64,000 nt of DNA from contig NZ_LZHT01000132.1 of the NCBI RefSeq assembly GCF_001667315.1, forward strand, positions 1 through 64,000. The letters are read 5' to 3'. Both the position numbers and the translations under genes were made by a program. Shown one piece after another: positions 50,307-58,582 of this stretch. Numbering within the stretch: position 1 is the stretch's first letter; every line of letters begins with the position of its first letter. The notes under the pieces are model-generated. The model did no database searches and was not told where the DNA came from. It saw nothing but the letters and a program-made list of their open reading frames with translations. The DNA is from Mycobacterium sp. 852002-10029_SCH5224772. GTDB lineage: Bacteria; Actinomycetota; Actinomycetes; Mycobacteriales; Mycobacteriaceae.

Positions 50307-50939
50307 ATGACAACAGTGGTCGACAATCCCTTCTTCGCGCGCGTGTGGCCCGTCGTCGCCAGCCATGAAGCCGAGGCGATCCGGGTCCTGCGGCGGGAGA
50401 ATCTGGCCGGCCTGTCCGGCCGGGTTTTGGAAGTCGGCGCGGGGATCGGGACGAACTTTCCGTACTACCCGGAGTCGGTCGACGAGGTGGTCGCGGTGGA
50501 GCCCGAACCGCGGCTGGCGACACGGGCCCGCGCCGCGGCGGACGCGGCGTCCGTGCGCGTGATCGTTTCCGGCGAGACGGCCGAAAGCCTCAGCGGCGGG
50601 GAGCCGTTCGACGCGGTGGTGTGCTCGCTGGTGCTGTGCTCGGTGCGCGATCCCGGCGGCGTGCTTCGGCGCCTGTACTCGTTGCTGCGCCCCGGTGGGG
50701 AACTGCGCTACCTCGAGCACATCGCCAGCGCCGGTGCGCGGGGCCGCTTTCAGCGTTTCGTCGATGCGACGTTGTGGCCGCGGCTGTTCGGCAACTGCCA
50801 CACCCATCGCGACACCGAACGCTCGATCGTCGAGGCCGGATTCGATGTCGACACGTCGCGGCGGGAGTGGACGCTGCCGGCCTGGGCGCCGATGCCGGTG
50901 TCCGAGCTGCTGCTGGGCCGCGCGCGGCGGCCCGCCTAG
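50307..50939 (+). CDS. SAM-dependent class I methyltransferase
   Basis: A 210-residue methyltransferase of the Methyltransf_11 type. Motif I is VLEVGAGIGTN, the acidic loop VAVEPEP, motif IV FDAVVCSLVLCSV and post-motif LLRPGGELRYLEH. The size and the C-terminal PAWAPMPVSELLLGRA resemble phosphatidylethanolamine or thiol methyltransferase relatives (methyltransferase-like 7 group). The target is unknown. It follows mmpL13 by 66 bases and corresponds to Rv1147. Its TAG overlaps the stop of the convergent sirtuin gene by three bases. Confidence 0.9.
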   Translation: MTTVVDNPFFARVWPVVASHEAEAIRVLRRENLAGLSGRVLEVGAGIGTNFPYYPESVDEVVAVEPEPRLATRARAAADAASVRVIVSGETAESLSGGEPFDAVVCSLVLCSVRDPGGVLRRLYSLLRPGGELRYLEHIASAGARGRFQRFVDATLWPRLFGNCHTHRDTERSIVEAGFDVDTSRREWTLPAWAPMPVSELLLGRARRPA

Positions 50940-51649
50940 TCCAGCAGCGCCGGCAGCCGCTGCAGCAGTCCGGGCAACGCCCGGCTCGCCGTCTCACGGA
51001 TGCTGAGGGTGGCGTTGCCGGACAGGGGCGTGACTTCCGGATTGACCTCGATGACGGCGGCGCCGCGGGACAGCGCCAGCTCCGCCAGCCCGGCCGCCGG
51101 ATAGACGATCGCCGAGGTCCCGACCACCACCATCACGTCGGCGCACTCGGTCGCCTCGACGGCGCGCTGCCAGGGCTCGTCGGGCAGCTGTTCACCGAAC
51201 CACACGATGTCGGGCCGGATCAGGCCGCCGCATCGACACACCGGGGGCTCCACCTCCAGCGCCGGTTCGGGCATCTGCGGTAGTGCGCCGCCATACGGCA
51301 CAGCGCAACGCGCACAACGGAATTCGAACAGGCTTCCGTGTAGGTGCTGGACGGAGTCGCTGCCGGCGCGCTCGTGCAGGTCGTCGACGTTCTGGGTGAT
51401 GACGGTGACCTGGGCGTCGTCTTGCCAGGCGGCGATGGCGCGATGACCCGCATTGGGTTGCACGTCGGCGACCAGGTAGTGGCGCCACAGATACCAGCCC
51501 CAGACACGCTGGGGATTGTCGCGCCACCCTTGGGTGCTGGACAGCTCGTAGGGATCGAAGCGGGCCCACAACCCGTTCTTGTCATCGCGGAACGTCGGCA
51601 CGCCGCTCTCCGCGGAGATCCCCGCGCCGCTGAGCACCGCTACGCGCAT
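50936..51649 (-). CDS. Sir2-family NAD-dependent protein deacylase
   Basis: A 237-residue sirtuin. NAD-binding GAGISAESGVPTFR is at the N terminus, the catalytic His is in QHLHGSLFEF, TQNVDDLHERAG is complete, and a zinc site is formed by two Cys pairs (CARC and CRCGG). In the substrate pocket, WGWYLWRHYL carries the Tyr-x-x-Arg pair that recognises acidic acyl groups in SIRT5 and CobB, so removal of succinyl or malonyl groups from lysine is predicted besides deacetylation. The ATG at 51649 begins directly with RVAVLSGAG. It corresponds to Rv1151c. Confidence 0.94.
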   Translation of the reverse strand: MRVAVLSGAGISAESGVPTFRDDKNGLWARFDPYELSSTQGWRDNPQRVWGWYLWRHYLVADVQPNAGHRAIAAWQDDAQVTVITQNVDDLHERAGSDSVQHLHGSLFEFRCARCAVPYGGALPQMPEPALEVEPPVCRCGGLIRPDIVWFGEQLPDEPWQRAVEATECADVMVVVGTSAIVYPAAGLAELALSRGAAVIEVNPEVTPLSGNATLSIRETASRALPGLLQRLPALLD

Positions 51650-51686
51650 CCCACCAACATAGCCGGGGGTGGGGGATACTGAACGG

Positions 51687-52052
51687 GTGGAGCTGGGTGA
51701 CTGGTTGCGGGTCGACATGAAGGCGGGCAAACCGCTGTTCGACCAGCTCAGGACGCAGGTGATCGACGGTGTCCGCGACGGCGCGCTGCCGCCGGGCACC
51801 CGCCTGCCCACCGTGCGGGACCTGGCCGGCCAACTCGGGGTCGCCGTCAACACCGTGGCCCGCGCCTACCGTGAGCTGGAAACCGCCGCCATCATCGAAA
51901 CCCGGGGCCGCTTCGGCACATTCGTCGCCCGCTACGATCCGACCGACGCCGCGATGGCGGCCGCCGCCCGCGAGTATGTCCGGGTGGCGCGGGGACTCGG
52001 GTTGGACAAAGCCGACGCCCTGCGCTACATCGAATCGGTGCCCGACGAGTGA
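51687..52052 (+). CDS. GntR-family (YtrA-like) transcriptional regulator
   Basis: A 121-residue regulator with an N-terminal winged helix (LFDQLRTQVIDGVRDGALPPG, LPTVRDLAGQLGVAVNTVARAYRELE) and only a short helical tail, like the YtrA subfamily, which controls ABC transporters. GTG 51687 was chosen because it gives the length recalled for Rv1152; GTG 51669 would add six residues. It is divergent from the sirtuin gene with only 37 bases between them, so it may regulate both. No transporter genes are adjacent. Confidence 0.92.
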   Translation: MELGDWLRVDMKAGKPLFDQLRTQVIDGVRDGALPPGTRLPTVRDLAGQLGVAVNTVARAYRELETAAIIETRGRFGTFVARYDPTDAAMAAAAREYVRVARGLGLDKADALRYIESVPDE

Positions 52053-52104
52053 GCCTGGTTCTGCGTCCAAAAGCGTTGGCGCATCGAGCGCGTGCGGCCC
52101 GCGC

Positions 52105-52626
52105 TCAGCGCAACACGTTGTCCAGCGTGCGCAGGTTGCGCGTCGTGGTCGACGATTTGTAGCGCGCCTTGCCCATCGTCTTGCCGATGGTGCTGTCCAG
52201 GGTGCTGCCCTTGGGGACCTGCCAGTAGACCACGCCGTCACCGCGGGCGATCCTCTCGCTCGGGCCGGCGTCCTTGCTCAGCGCGGCGAGCTCGTCGAGC
52301 ACGGCGGCGTCGGCGACGAACGTGACGTAGGACTGGTAGCCGTCGGCCCCGCGCTCGAACGGGTAGGCGTCGACCACGTCGCGCACCGTGCCGATGTCGT
52401 AGGCCAGCACCCAGGCGTCATAGCCGAACCGTTCGCGCAGCGCGGCTTCCGCCGTCTTGCGCACCGCCGTCACGCCGGCCGACGACTCCAGCAGCACGTT
52501 GCCGCTGGCCAACACGGTCCGCACGTCGCTGAAGCCCGCGTGGGTCAGGGCGGCCGCCACCTCGGCCATCTTGAGATTGACGCCCCCGACGTTGACGCCA
52601 CGCAGAAACGCCGCGTACTTGGCCAT
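52105..52626 (-). CDS. DUF1697 protein
   Basis: A 173-residue protein of the DUF1697 family, recognised by the start KYAAFLRGVNVGGVNLKMAE, then LTHAGFSDVRTVLASGNVL and the end GKTMGKARYKSSTTTRNLRT. The family is common in bacteria and has a duplicated alpha/beta fold, but no activity is established. The ATG at 52626 begins the conserved part. It lies on the opposite strand from its neighbours and has no counterpart I recall in M. tuberculosis at this place. The stop is 53 bases from the end of the GntR gene, convergent. Confidence 0.87.
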   Translation of the reverse strand: MAKYAAFLRGVNVGGVNLKMAEVAAALTHAGFSDVRTVLASGNVLLESSAGVTAVRKTAEAALRERFGYDAWVLAYDIGTVRDVVDAYPFERGADGYQSYVTFVADAAVLDELAALSKDAGPSERIARGDGVVYWQVPKGSTLDSTIGKTMGKARYKSSTTTRNLRTLDNVLR

Positions 52627-52701
52627 ACCCCGATTCCACCAGCCCGGCCGGGGAACCACCATCCGGGGCCGCCCGGCCGGCGCGCGACGTAGGCTTTCGT
52701 C

Positions 52702-53145
52702 ATGGGACGCCAAGTCTTCGACGACAAGCTGCTGGCCTTGATAAGCGGACATTCCCTCGGGGTGCTGGCCACCATCAAGCGCGACGGGCGACCGCAGCTG
52801 TCGAACGTGAGCTACCACTTCGACCCGCGCAGCACGGTGATCCAGGTGTCGATCACCGAGCCACGCGCCAAAACGCGCAACCTGCGCCGGGACCCGCGGG
52901 CGTCGATCCTGGTCGACGCCGACGACGGATGGTCCTATGCCGTCGCCGAGGGCACCGCCGAACTGACGCCCCCGGCGGCCGCGCCCGGCGATGACACCGT
53001 GGAAGCGCTGATTGCCTTGTACCGCAACATCGCCGGCGAACATCCGGATTGGGACGAGTACCGTCAGGCGATGGTCACCGATCGGCGGGTGCTGCTGACG
53101 TTGCCGATCACGCACCTGTACGGCATGCCCCCGGGCATGCGGTAG
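52702..53145 (+). CDS. PPOX-class F420-dependent flavin-fold protein
   Basis: A 147-residue split-barrel protein matching Rv1155 in length and features: GHSLGVLATIKRDGRPQLSNV, then FDPRSTVIQVSITEPRAKTRNL, and a C-terminal TLPITHLYG. Rv1155 binds the deazaflavin coenzyme F420 rather than acting as pyridoxamine phosphate oxidase. The Lys-Thr-Arg-Asn segment contacts the cofactor phosphate in that structure. It likely reduces an unknown substrate in the cytoplasm. The start is ATG 52702, 75 bases from the divergent DUF1697 gene. Confidence 0.92.
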   Translation: MGRQVFDDKLLALISGHSLGVLATIKRDGRPQLSNVSYHFDPRSTVIQVSITEPRAKTRNLRRDPRASILVDADDGWSYAVAEGTAELTPPAAAPGDDTVEALIALYRNIAGEHPDWDEYRQAMVTDRRVLLTLPITHLYGMPPGMR

Positions 53146-53192
53146 CCGCGCCGCCTGCGGCCCGCCCGGCAAACCGGGGCTAAGCTGCCCCT

Positions 53193-53417
53193 ATGGCTGA
53201 ATCGAATGCCCGGCAGGGTTCAAAGTCGTCCAAGTCTTCGGGGGCTTCTGAATCGCCCGGGTCGGACGAGGACACCAAGCGCAAGTTCCGTGAAGCCCTC
53301 GACCGCAAGATGGCGAAATCGTCGGACGGATCCGACCACAAAGACGGCGCCGGCAAGCAGCCCCGGGCGCACGGCGCGGCGGGAAACCGCCGCGAATTCC
53401 GCCGCAAGAGCGGCTGA
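53193..53417 (+). CDS. Small hydrophilic DUF5302 protein
   Basis: A 74-residue, highly charged and probably disordered protein. It shows a Ser-rich N terminus, the core EDTKRKFREALDRKMAKS, then SDHKDGAGKQPRAHG and the basic end NRREFRRKSG, which match the mycobacterial DUF5302 family. Function is unknown. It starts 47 bases after the F420-type gene and is followed by a small terminator-like hairpin shared with the convergent SnoaL-like gene. Confidence 0.85.
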   Translation: MAESNARQGSKSSKSSGASESPGSDEDTKRKFREALDRKMAKSSDGSDHKDGAGKQPRAHGAAGNRREFRRKSG

Positions 53418-53433
53418 GGATCGAGAGTCGTTA

Positions 53434-53455
53434 GTAGACGGCCTGATTCGTCTAC
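53434..53455. terminator. Hairpin between convergent genes
   Basis: GTAGACG (53434-53440) and CGTCTAC (53449-53455) form a seven-pair stem with an eight-base loop. The right arm contains the stop of the SnoaL-like gene. It probably ends both transcripts, though it is short. Confidence 0.5.
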
Positions 53456-53985
53456 CCCCGGGGTGGGCAGAATAGGCCGATCGAGGGGTCGTCTTGCCCC
53501 GGTTTGCCGCGCAGGCTTCCCCGGGTGCTGGGGTGTCCGAAGTTCACTTGGGACGGGTCGTTTTGGTATGCCCAATCCGCCACGATGGTGCGCCGGCTGA
53601 ACTTCCAGCGGCCGTCGTGCTTGGCATACTCGTCCAGATATCGGCCGCCGATGATGACGTCCACGTCATGCTCGGGACCGGCGAAGGTGTGAAACACCAG
53701 GCAGTAGATCTCACCGCGGGCCGCGTCGCCCTCGACCACAAAGTTCGTCGTGGTGATGTTGTGTTGGGAGACACGCACATACGGTTCCGCGGCCTGCAAT
53801 TGTGCGATGAACTCCTCGACGCCCCCCGTCGAGAACGAGCCGTGCGAGTCGGTCGCGTCGGGGTGATACAGGCTGCGGAGGCCTTCGTAATCAGCGCGGT
53901 CGACCGCCCGGAAATAGGAAGTGACGAGCGCGTGCAGTTCGTCGCGGGCCAGCATCAGCGCCAATCGGGCCTCATCCACCACCAC
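53452..53985 (-). CDS. SnoaL-like (NTF2-fold) protein
   Basis: A 177-residue protein of the SnoaL-like superfamily. The N-terminal helices (LVTSYFRAVDRADYEGLRSL), YHPDATDSHGSF with the characteristic Asp and His, SQHNITTTNFVVEGD and GGRYLDEYAKHDGRWKFSRR are all clear. Members include ketosteroid-isomerase-like and dehydratase enzymes; the retained Asp-His pair suggests a catalytic protein. The start is GTG 53985 (second in-frame GTGs follow directly, so the exact start is uncertain by a few residues). It is complete, in contrast to the broken relative at 26649. Confidence 0.87.
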   Translation of the reverse strand: MVVDEARLALMLARDELHALVTSYFRAVDRADYEGLRSLYHPDATDSHGSFSTGGVEEFIAQLQAAEPYVRVSQHNITTTNFVVEGDAARGEIYCLVFHTFAGPEHDVDVIIGGRYLDEYAKHDGRWKFSRRTIVADWAYQNDPSQVNFGHPSTRGSLRGKPGQDDPSIGLFCPPRG

Positions 53986-54096
53986 GCCACGATAACTCGA
54001 TGGTCATGGCGCTGACCGCAGACGCGTTTCCGGTGGTTCGTGTCAAACCGCTGGGGCGCGGTCGTAGGGTGTTGTGCGGAAGGAAGGTCTTTGACG

Positions 54097-54669
54097 GTGA
54101 AACTTTGGCTGGCTCAAGATCCTGAGGCCGACGCGCTGCTCGACGAGAATCCGTTGGCCCTGCTCATCGGGATGGTTCTCGATCAACAGGTACCGTTCGA
54201 GACCGCCTTCGCGGGCCCGAAGAAGATCGCGGACCGGATGGGCAGCTTCGGTGCTCACGAAATTGCCGAGTACGACCCCGACAAGTTCGCCGCGCTGTGC
54301 TCGCAAAGGCCTGCGATACACCGGTTTCCGGGATCGATGGCCAAACGTATCCAGACCCTGGCCCAAATCATCGTGGACCGTTACGACGGCGATGCCGCCG
54401 GCTTGTGGAGCGCGGGTGACCCCGACGGCGAGGAACTGCTGCGGCGCATCAAGGGGCTCCCTGGTTTCGGCGAGGTCAAGGCCCGGATCTTTCTGGCGCT
54501 GCTGGGCAAGCAGTACGGCGTCACGCCAAAGGGCTGGCGCGCGGCGGCCGGGGAGTTCGGCAAGGCCGGCACGCACATCTCCGTCGCCGACATCGTCGAC
54601 GCCCAATCGATGAGCGAAGTGCGCTCCTACAAAAAGCAAATGAAAGCCGCAGCCAAGGCGGCAAAGTAG
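54097..54669 (+). CDS. HhH-GPD family DNA glycosylase-like protein
   Basis: A 190-residue protein of the HhH-GPD superfamily. LLIGMVLDQQVPFETAFAGP resembles the helical core of the 3-methyladenine glycosylase/endonuclease III fold. The helix-hairpin-helix is IKGLPGFGEVKARIFLALLG, and the usual catalytic Asp position lies further on near HISVADIVDA. No iron-sulfur Cys cluster is present. It probably acts in base-excision repair. GTG 54097 has AGGAAGG nine bases upstream; TTG 54091 is the alternative. It corresponds to Rv1156. Confidence 0.86.
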   Translation: MKLWLAQDPEADALLDENPLALLIGMVLDQQVPFETAFAGPKKIADRMGSFGAHEIAEYDPDKFAALCSQRPAIHRFPGSMAKRIQTLAQIIVDRYDGDAAGLWSAGDPDGEELLRRIKGLPGFGEVKARIFLALLGKQYGVTPKGWRAAAGEFGKAGTHISVADIVDAQSMSEVRSYKKQMKAAAKAAK

Positions 54670-54697
54670 TAGGTCACCGGAAGGGAAGGGCGGCAAC

Positions 54698-54844
54698 GTG
54701 AAAACACACCTGACGTGTCCGTGCGGCGAAGCCATTGTCGGCAAGGACGAGGACGAGCTGGTCGAATTGACCCAAGCCCACCTCGCCAGCGTTCATCCTG
54801 GCCTCGAGTACGACCGCGACGCGATCCTGTTCATGGCCTACTAG
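54698..54844 (+). CDS. Small DUF1059-like protein
   Basis: GTG 54698, preceded by AAGGGAAGG at good spacing, opens a 48-residue protein: KTHLTCPCGEAIVGKDEDEL, a helix LTQAHLASVHPG and YDRDAILFMAY. The CPCG pair near the N terminus and the later His-x3-His with the Arg-Asp-x-Ile ending match small DUF1059 proteins. A zinc-binding role is possible. It starts 28 bases after the glycosylase gene and is probably co-transcribed. Confidence 0.7.
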   Translation: MKTHLTCPCGEAIVGKDEDELVELTQAHLASVHPGLEYDRDAILFMAY

Positions 54845-54917
54845 CAGCGAACGCGCGTGACCCCGGGAGCGGGAACACGCGCGTTCGCAGGCGGCGAGAC
54901 GGTGCGACGCCGTTCTG

Positions 54918-55985
54918 TTACGGCACCACCGTCGAGCCGATCGTGGGCATGAACTGGCACTGCTTTTCCTTGGTCGTGACCTGCCCGAAGATCGTCGACA
55001 TGATGCTGCCCGAGCCCGTGTCGGCGATCGCGCTCAGCGTCGTCGGCCCCTCGGGGTTGATGTCCGAACGCGGCTTGAGGGCGACCGTCCCGGACTTGCC
55101 CGTGGTCAGGTTCACCCAGGTGACGTTCAACGGCAGCTTCTGCACCTCGGCGGGTCCGGGCGTGCCGACCGCGGTGAACACGTAGGCGGTCTGACCGGGC
55201 CCCGGGCCGGGAAGCGGGATGTTGGCCGGCCCCGCGACCGACAGCGCGGTGGCGATGGCGCTGCTGCCATCCGCCAGGCAATTGGTGCCGATCGAGGGAT
55301 ACAGGAAGTCCTGCGTGGGAGGCGCGTCAGCGCCGAAGCCCGGAGCGGCCGCCGTGGGGGCGGCATCCGGCGCAGGTGCAGGTGCCGGGGCCGCCGCAGC
55401 GGCAGCCTCTGGTGCGGGTGCTGCCGGTGCCGGCGGTGCCGGAACCGGTGCCGCGACGGGCACATTGGCGGGCTGGGCGGGCACCGGTGCCGGAGCGGCC
55501 GCGGGCGCCGGCCCGGCCGCGTGCACCCGATCGACACCGGCCGGCAGGTGCGCCTCGGGTGCCGCTTCGGGCGCGGGACCGGCCGCGTGCACCGGGTCGA
55601 TTCCGGCCGGCAGGTGGGCCTGCAACCCGGGCTCTACGCCCGCCGCGGGAACATGCTGGACCGGCGCGGTGGGCTCCTGGACGAACTGATTCACCGCCGC
55701 CGCCACGTTTTTGGACTCGCTGGGCGCGGTCGGGCTGTGGGCGAAGGCTTGCGCGGCGGCCATGAGCAGCTGTGTCGCTTGCTGCGGGTCACCGGCCGCT
55801 TGCTGGATGAGCGGGCTGAGCTGCGACAAGGCAGGCAGACCCGGCAGCTGTTGGGCCGCGTTGGATTGTGGTGTCGGCTGCGGCGCCGGCGGGTCGGCTG
55901 CCGCGCTCGGGCAAAGCCCGAGCGCGGCAACCGATGCCGTGACGACAGCGGCCAAACCGTTGGACAGATTCCAAGTGGTTGCCAC
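54918..55985 (-). CDS. Secreted Ala/Pro-rich protein (Rv1157c-like)
   Basis: A 355-residue exported protein. Residues 1-30 are a signal peptide (LAAVVTASVAALGLCPSAAA, cleavage before DPPAPQ). Then come a helical part (LSPLIQQAAGDPQQATQLLM), a long Ala/Pro linker (about 125-225) with an internal duplication (HLPAGIDPVHAAGPAP and HLPAGVDRVHAAGPAP), and a C-terminal folded domain with two Cys (TNCLADG and KEKQCQF). There is no lipobox and no known catalytic motif. Such proteins are common in the mycobacterial cell wall and culture filtrate. It is followed, in the same direction from upstream, by a related gene, and both probably arose from one ancestor. Confidence 0.88.
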   Translation of the reverse strand: MATTWNLSNGLAAVVTASVAALGLCPSAAADPPAPQPTPQSNAAQQLPGLPALSQLSPLIQQAAGDPQQATQLLMAAAQAFAHSPTAPSESKNVAAAVNQFVQEPTAPVQHVPAAGVEPGLQAHLPAGIDPVHAAGPAPEAAPEAHLPAGVDRVHAAGPAPAAAPAPVPAQPANVPVAAPVPAPPAPAAPAPEAAAAAAPAPAPAPDAAPTAAAPGFGADAPPTQDFLYPSIGTNCLADGSSAIATALSVAGPANIPLPGPGPGQTAYVFTAVGTPGPAEVQKLPLNVTWVNLTTGKSGTVALKPRSDINPEGPTTLSAIADTGSGSIMSTIFGQVTTKEKQCQFMPTIGSTVVP

Positions 55986-56032
55986 GGTGTCCTCTGGTTC
56001 TCAGTGGTGGTTTAGGCCGATTACGACGTTGC

Positions 56033-56821
56033 TCAAGGCAACGCTGCGAGCAGCGGCGCTGCCGGCCCGGCCGGGCTGGCGGCCGGAGCGGGTGCGGCCG
56101 GAGCGGCCGGGGCCACCGGAGCTGCCGGAGCCGCCGGGGTCTGCCCCGACGCCAGCGCAGGCAGATCCTGCGGAAGCCGCACCTGCGAGGGCACGCTGAC
56201 CGGGAGGCCCGACGGCATCGCCGGCATGTTGACCTGCGCCTGCGGGATTTGCGGAGCGGGCGGTGTGGCCGGTGCGCTCGGCGCCGACAGCCCCGGGATC
56301 GCGGGCAGGCCCGGGATCGACGAGGTGGCCGGGGAGGCCGGGCTCGCGGCCGCCGGCTGGGCGCCGCTCAGGCCCTGGATCATCCCGGGAATGCCGGTCG
56401 CGGCTTGGGTTGACGCCGGCGCGGCGGGGGTCGCGGACTGCGTCAGCCCCGGAATCGACGGCATTGCCGCCGGGGACGACGCCGGGGCGGCGGGTGTGGC
56501 CGGCGTGAGGCCGGGGATCGACGGGATGCCCGGGATCGACGAGGCCGCCGATGCCGGCGTCGCCGCCGCCGGAACACCCGGGAAGCTGATGCCCGGAGTG
56601 GCCGGTGCCGCGGGTGGCGTGGCGCCGAGTGCGGTCGCGAGGTTCTGCAGGATTTGCGGCGCGTTGGCCGCCGAACTGATCAGCTGTTGCGGAATGTTCG
56701 GCACGGCCGGAGCCGGCACGGGGTCGGCGTGGGCTGACCCCACGAGACCGCCCACTATTAGTGCTGCGGACGAACCGACCACGACGGCGGCTGCACGCAT
56801 GTAAGTCCAGATGGTTGGCAT
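56033..56821 (-). CDS. Secreted Ala/Pro-rich protein (Rv1158c-like)
   Basis: A 262-residue exported protein with a signal peptide (AAAVVVGSSAALIVGGLVGS, cleavage after AHA) and mature start DPVPAPAVPN. The rest is low complexity with many copies of a SIPG-x-P-x-IPGL type repeat (SSIPGIPSIPGL, SSIPGLPAIPGL, MPSIPGL). No folded domain is obvious beyond a short helix IPQQLISSAANAPQILQNLA that resembles the helical part of the neighbour. AGGGAGA precedes ATG 56821. It lies 47 bases upstream of the Rv1157c-like gene on the same strand and 131 bases from the divergent pimE. Confidence 0.87.
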   Translation of the reverse strand: MPTIWTYMRAAAVVVGSSAALIVGGLVGSAHADPVPAPAVPNIPQQLISSAANAPQILQNLATALGATPPAAPATPGISFPGVPAAATPASAASSIPGIPSIPGLTPATPAAPASSPAAMPSIPGLTQSATPAAPASTQAATGIPGMIQGLSGAQPAAASPASPATSSIPGLPAIPGLSAPSAPATPPAPQIPQAQVNMPAMPSGLPVSVPSQVRLPQDLPALASGQTPAAPAAPVAPAAPAAPAPAASPAGPAAPLLAALP

Positions 56822-56952
56822 GACTCTCCCTGATTGATTGATTACAGGTCTCGAGGCCGAAGTTACTTTGATGCAGATGGGACTCAAGTGACACGTGTGG
56901 CATTTATTCGATCGTTACGGATACGAGTGAGAGCGGTGACCGAATCCGCGAA

Positions 56953-58275
56953 ATGCGCGCCCTGAATAGACGTCAGGGGACCGACGCGGCCGTGCCGCAT
57001 GCACCGATCGCTAAAGTCGGGCGGATAGACACCCTCTCGGCCGCCCCGGCGGCGCCCCGAATCCAGCGATTGGCGAGCCGCCTTTCCGGGGCCGCGCCGA
57101 TCCTGCTCATCGCGAGCGTCGCCGCACGGCTGGCGTGGACATACTTAGCCCCCCACGGCGCGAACTTCGTCGATCTGCACGTCTATCTCGGCGGAGCCGC
57201 CGCGCTCGGCCGTCCCGGCACGCTGTACAGCTACGTCTACGCCGACCAGACACCGGACTTCCCGCTGCCGTTCACCTACCCGCCGTTCGCGGCCGTCGTC
57301 TTCTATCCGCTGCACCTGCTGCCGTTCGGTCTCGTCGCCTTTCTGTGGCAGGTCGCGACCATGGCCGCCCTCTACGGCGCGATCCGGATCAGCCAGCGCC
57401 TGACGGGTGTGCCGGCCGGCGCCCACGGCCGCCGGCTCGCGATGGCGTGGACGGCGATCACCATCTGGATCGAGCCGCTGCGCAGCACATTCGACTATGG
57501 CCAGGTCAATGTGCTGTTGATGACCGCGGTGCTGTGGGCGGTCTACACCACGCGATGGTGGCTGTCGGGGCTGCTGGTCGGCGTGGCCGCCGGGATCAAG
57601 CTGACGCCCGCCATCTCCGGGGTCTATCTGGCCGGCGCGCGGCGGTGGGCCGCAGCGGTGTTCTCGGCGGTCGTTTTCGTTGCCACGATTGGGATTTCGG
57701 TCGTGGTCGTCGGCGATCAGACCCGCTACTACTTCACCGACCTGCTCGGCGACGCCCACCGAGTGGGTCCCATCGCCACGTCGTTCAATCAGTCCTGGCG
57801 CGGCGGCATCTCGCGGATCCTGGGCCACGACGTCGGATTCGGTCCGCTGCTGGTGGCCGCCATCGCCGTCACCGCGGTGCTGGCCGTACTGGCCTGGCGC
57901 GCGCTGGACTCGTCCGATCAGTTGGGCCGCCTGATCGTGGTCGAGCTGTTCGGACTGCTGCTCTCACCGATTTCGTGGACCCATCACTGGGTGTGGCTGG
58001 TGCCGCTGATCATCTGGGCGATCCATGGCGCGGGCCGCGCGCTGCGCGGAGCGCGGATCGTGGGCTGGGGGTGGTTGGTGCTCACCGTGATCGGCGTGCC
58101 GTGGTTGCTGAGCTTCGCGCAACCGACTATCTGGCAGATCAGCCGGCCGTGGTATCTGGCCTGGGCCGCGCTGATCTACACCGTGGCGGCGGTGGCGACG
58201 TTGATCTGGATCGCGGCCACCGGCAGCCGCGGCCGGGGCGCCATGGCCGGCGAACGGGCCGAGGCCGCGAGCTAG
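56953..58275 (+). CDS. pimE: Polyprenol-phosphate-mannose-dependent mannosyltransferase PimE
   Basis: Adds an alpha-1,2-linked mannose to Ac-PIM4 in polar phosphatidylinositol mannoside synthesis, on the outer face of the plasma membrane. The 440-residue GT87 protein has about ten membrane segments. The first extracytoplasmic loop holds NFVDLHVYLGG with the acidic residue (Asp about 74) equivalent to the Asp found essential in M. tuberculosis PimE. PLPFTYPPFAAVVFYPL and SPISWTHHWVWLVPL are typical of the family. It corresponds to Rv1159. The stop overlaps the stop of the convergent pterin dehydratase gene. Confidence 0.94.
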   Translation: MRALNRRQGTDAAVPHAPIAKVGRIDTLSAAPAAPRIQRLASRLSGAAPILLIASVAARLAWTYLAPHGANFVDLHVYLGGAAALGRPGTLYSYVYADQTPDFPLPFTYPPFAAVVFYPLHLLPFGLVAFLWQVATMAALYGAIRISQRLTGVPAGAHGRRLAMAWTAITIWIEPLRSTFDYGQVNVLLMTAVLWAVYTTRWWLSGLLVGVAAGIKLTPAISGVYLAGARRWAAAVFSAVVFVATIGISVVVVGDQTRYYFTDLLGDAHRVGPIATSFNQSWRGGISRILGHDVGFGPLLVAAIAVTAVLAVLAWRALDSSDQLGRLIVVELFGLLLSPISWTHHWVWLVPLIIWAIHGAGRALRGARIVGWGWLVLTVIGVPWLLSFAQPTIWQISRPWYLAWAALIYTVAAVATLIWIAATGSRGRGAMAGERAEAAS

Positions 58276-58556
58276 TTGTCGACGATCCCGTTGATATCGC
58301 GGGCCATGTCGACATCGTTTTCGGTGATGCCGCCCTCAGAGTGGGTGACGAGAGCGAAAGTCACTGTCCGCCAACGAATATCGATGTCCGGGTGGTGGTC
58401 CTTGCTTTCCGCGTGCTCGGCCACCCGGCGCACCGCATCGATGCCGGCCAAAAAGCTTCCAAATTTGATCGATCGGCGCAGGGCGCCGTCGGCACGCTCC
58501 CATCCGTCCAGACCGGGCAGTGCGGCGTCTACTTGCTCATCCGTTAACACAGCCAT
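58272..58556 (-). CDS. Pterin-4-alpha-carbinolamine dehydratase
   Basis: A 94-residue protein of the PCD/DCoH family, which dehydrates 4a-hydroxytetrahydropterin. The active-site signature KDHHPDIDIRW, with the two His and the Asp, and the later THSEGGIT are intact. ATG 58556 was preferred to an upstream start because it gives the normal family length. It corresponds to Rv1159A. It is divergent from mutT2 across 26 bases. Confidence 0.92.
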   Translation of the reverse strand: MAVLTDEQVDAALPGLDGWERADGALRRSIKFGSFLAGIDAVRRVAEHAESKDHHPDIDIRWRTVTFALVTHSEGGITENDVDMARDINGIVDN

Positions 58557-58582
58557 GACCCGACGGTATACCGTCACTGGCC

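Noticed and set aside
47820..50807. Very long open frame antisense to mmpL13 (about 995 codons)
   Set aside because: Composition is His/Arg/Gln rich with no domain, as expected from the mirror of a high-GC gene; the sense strand encodes a complete MmpL protein.
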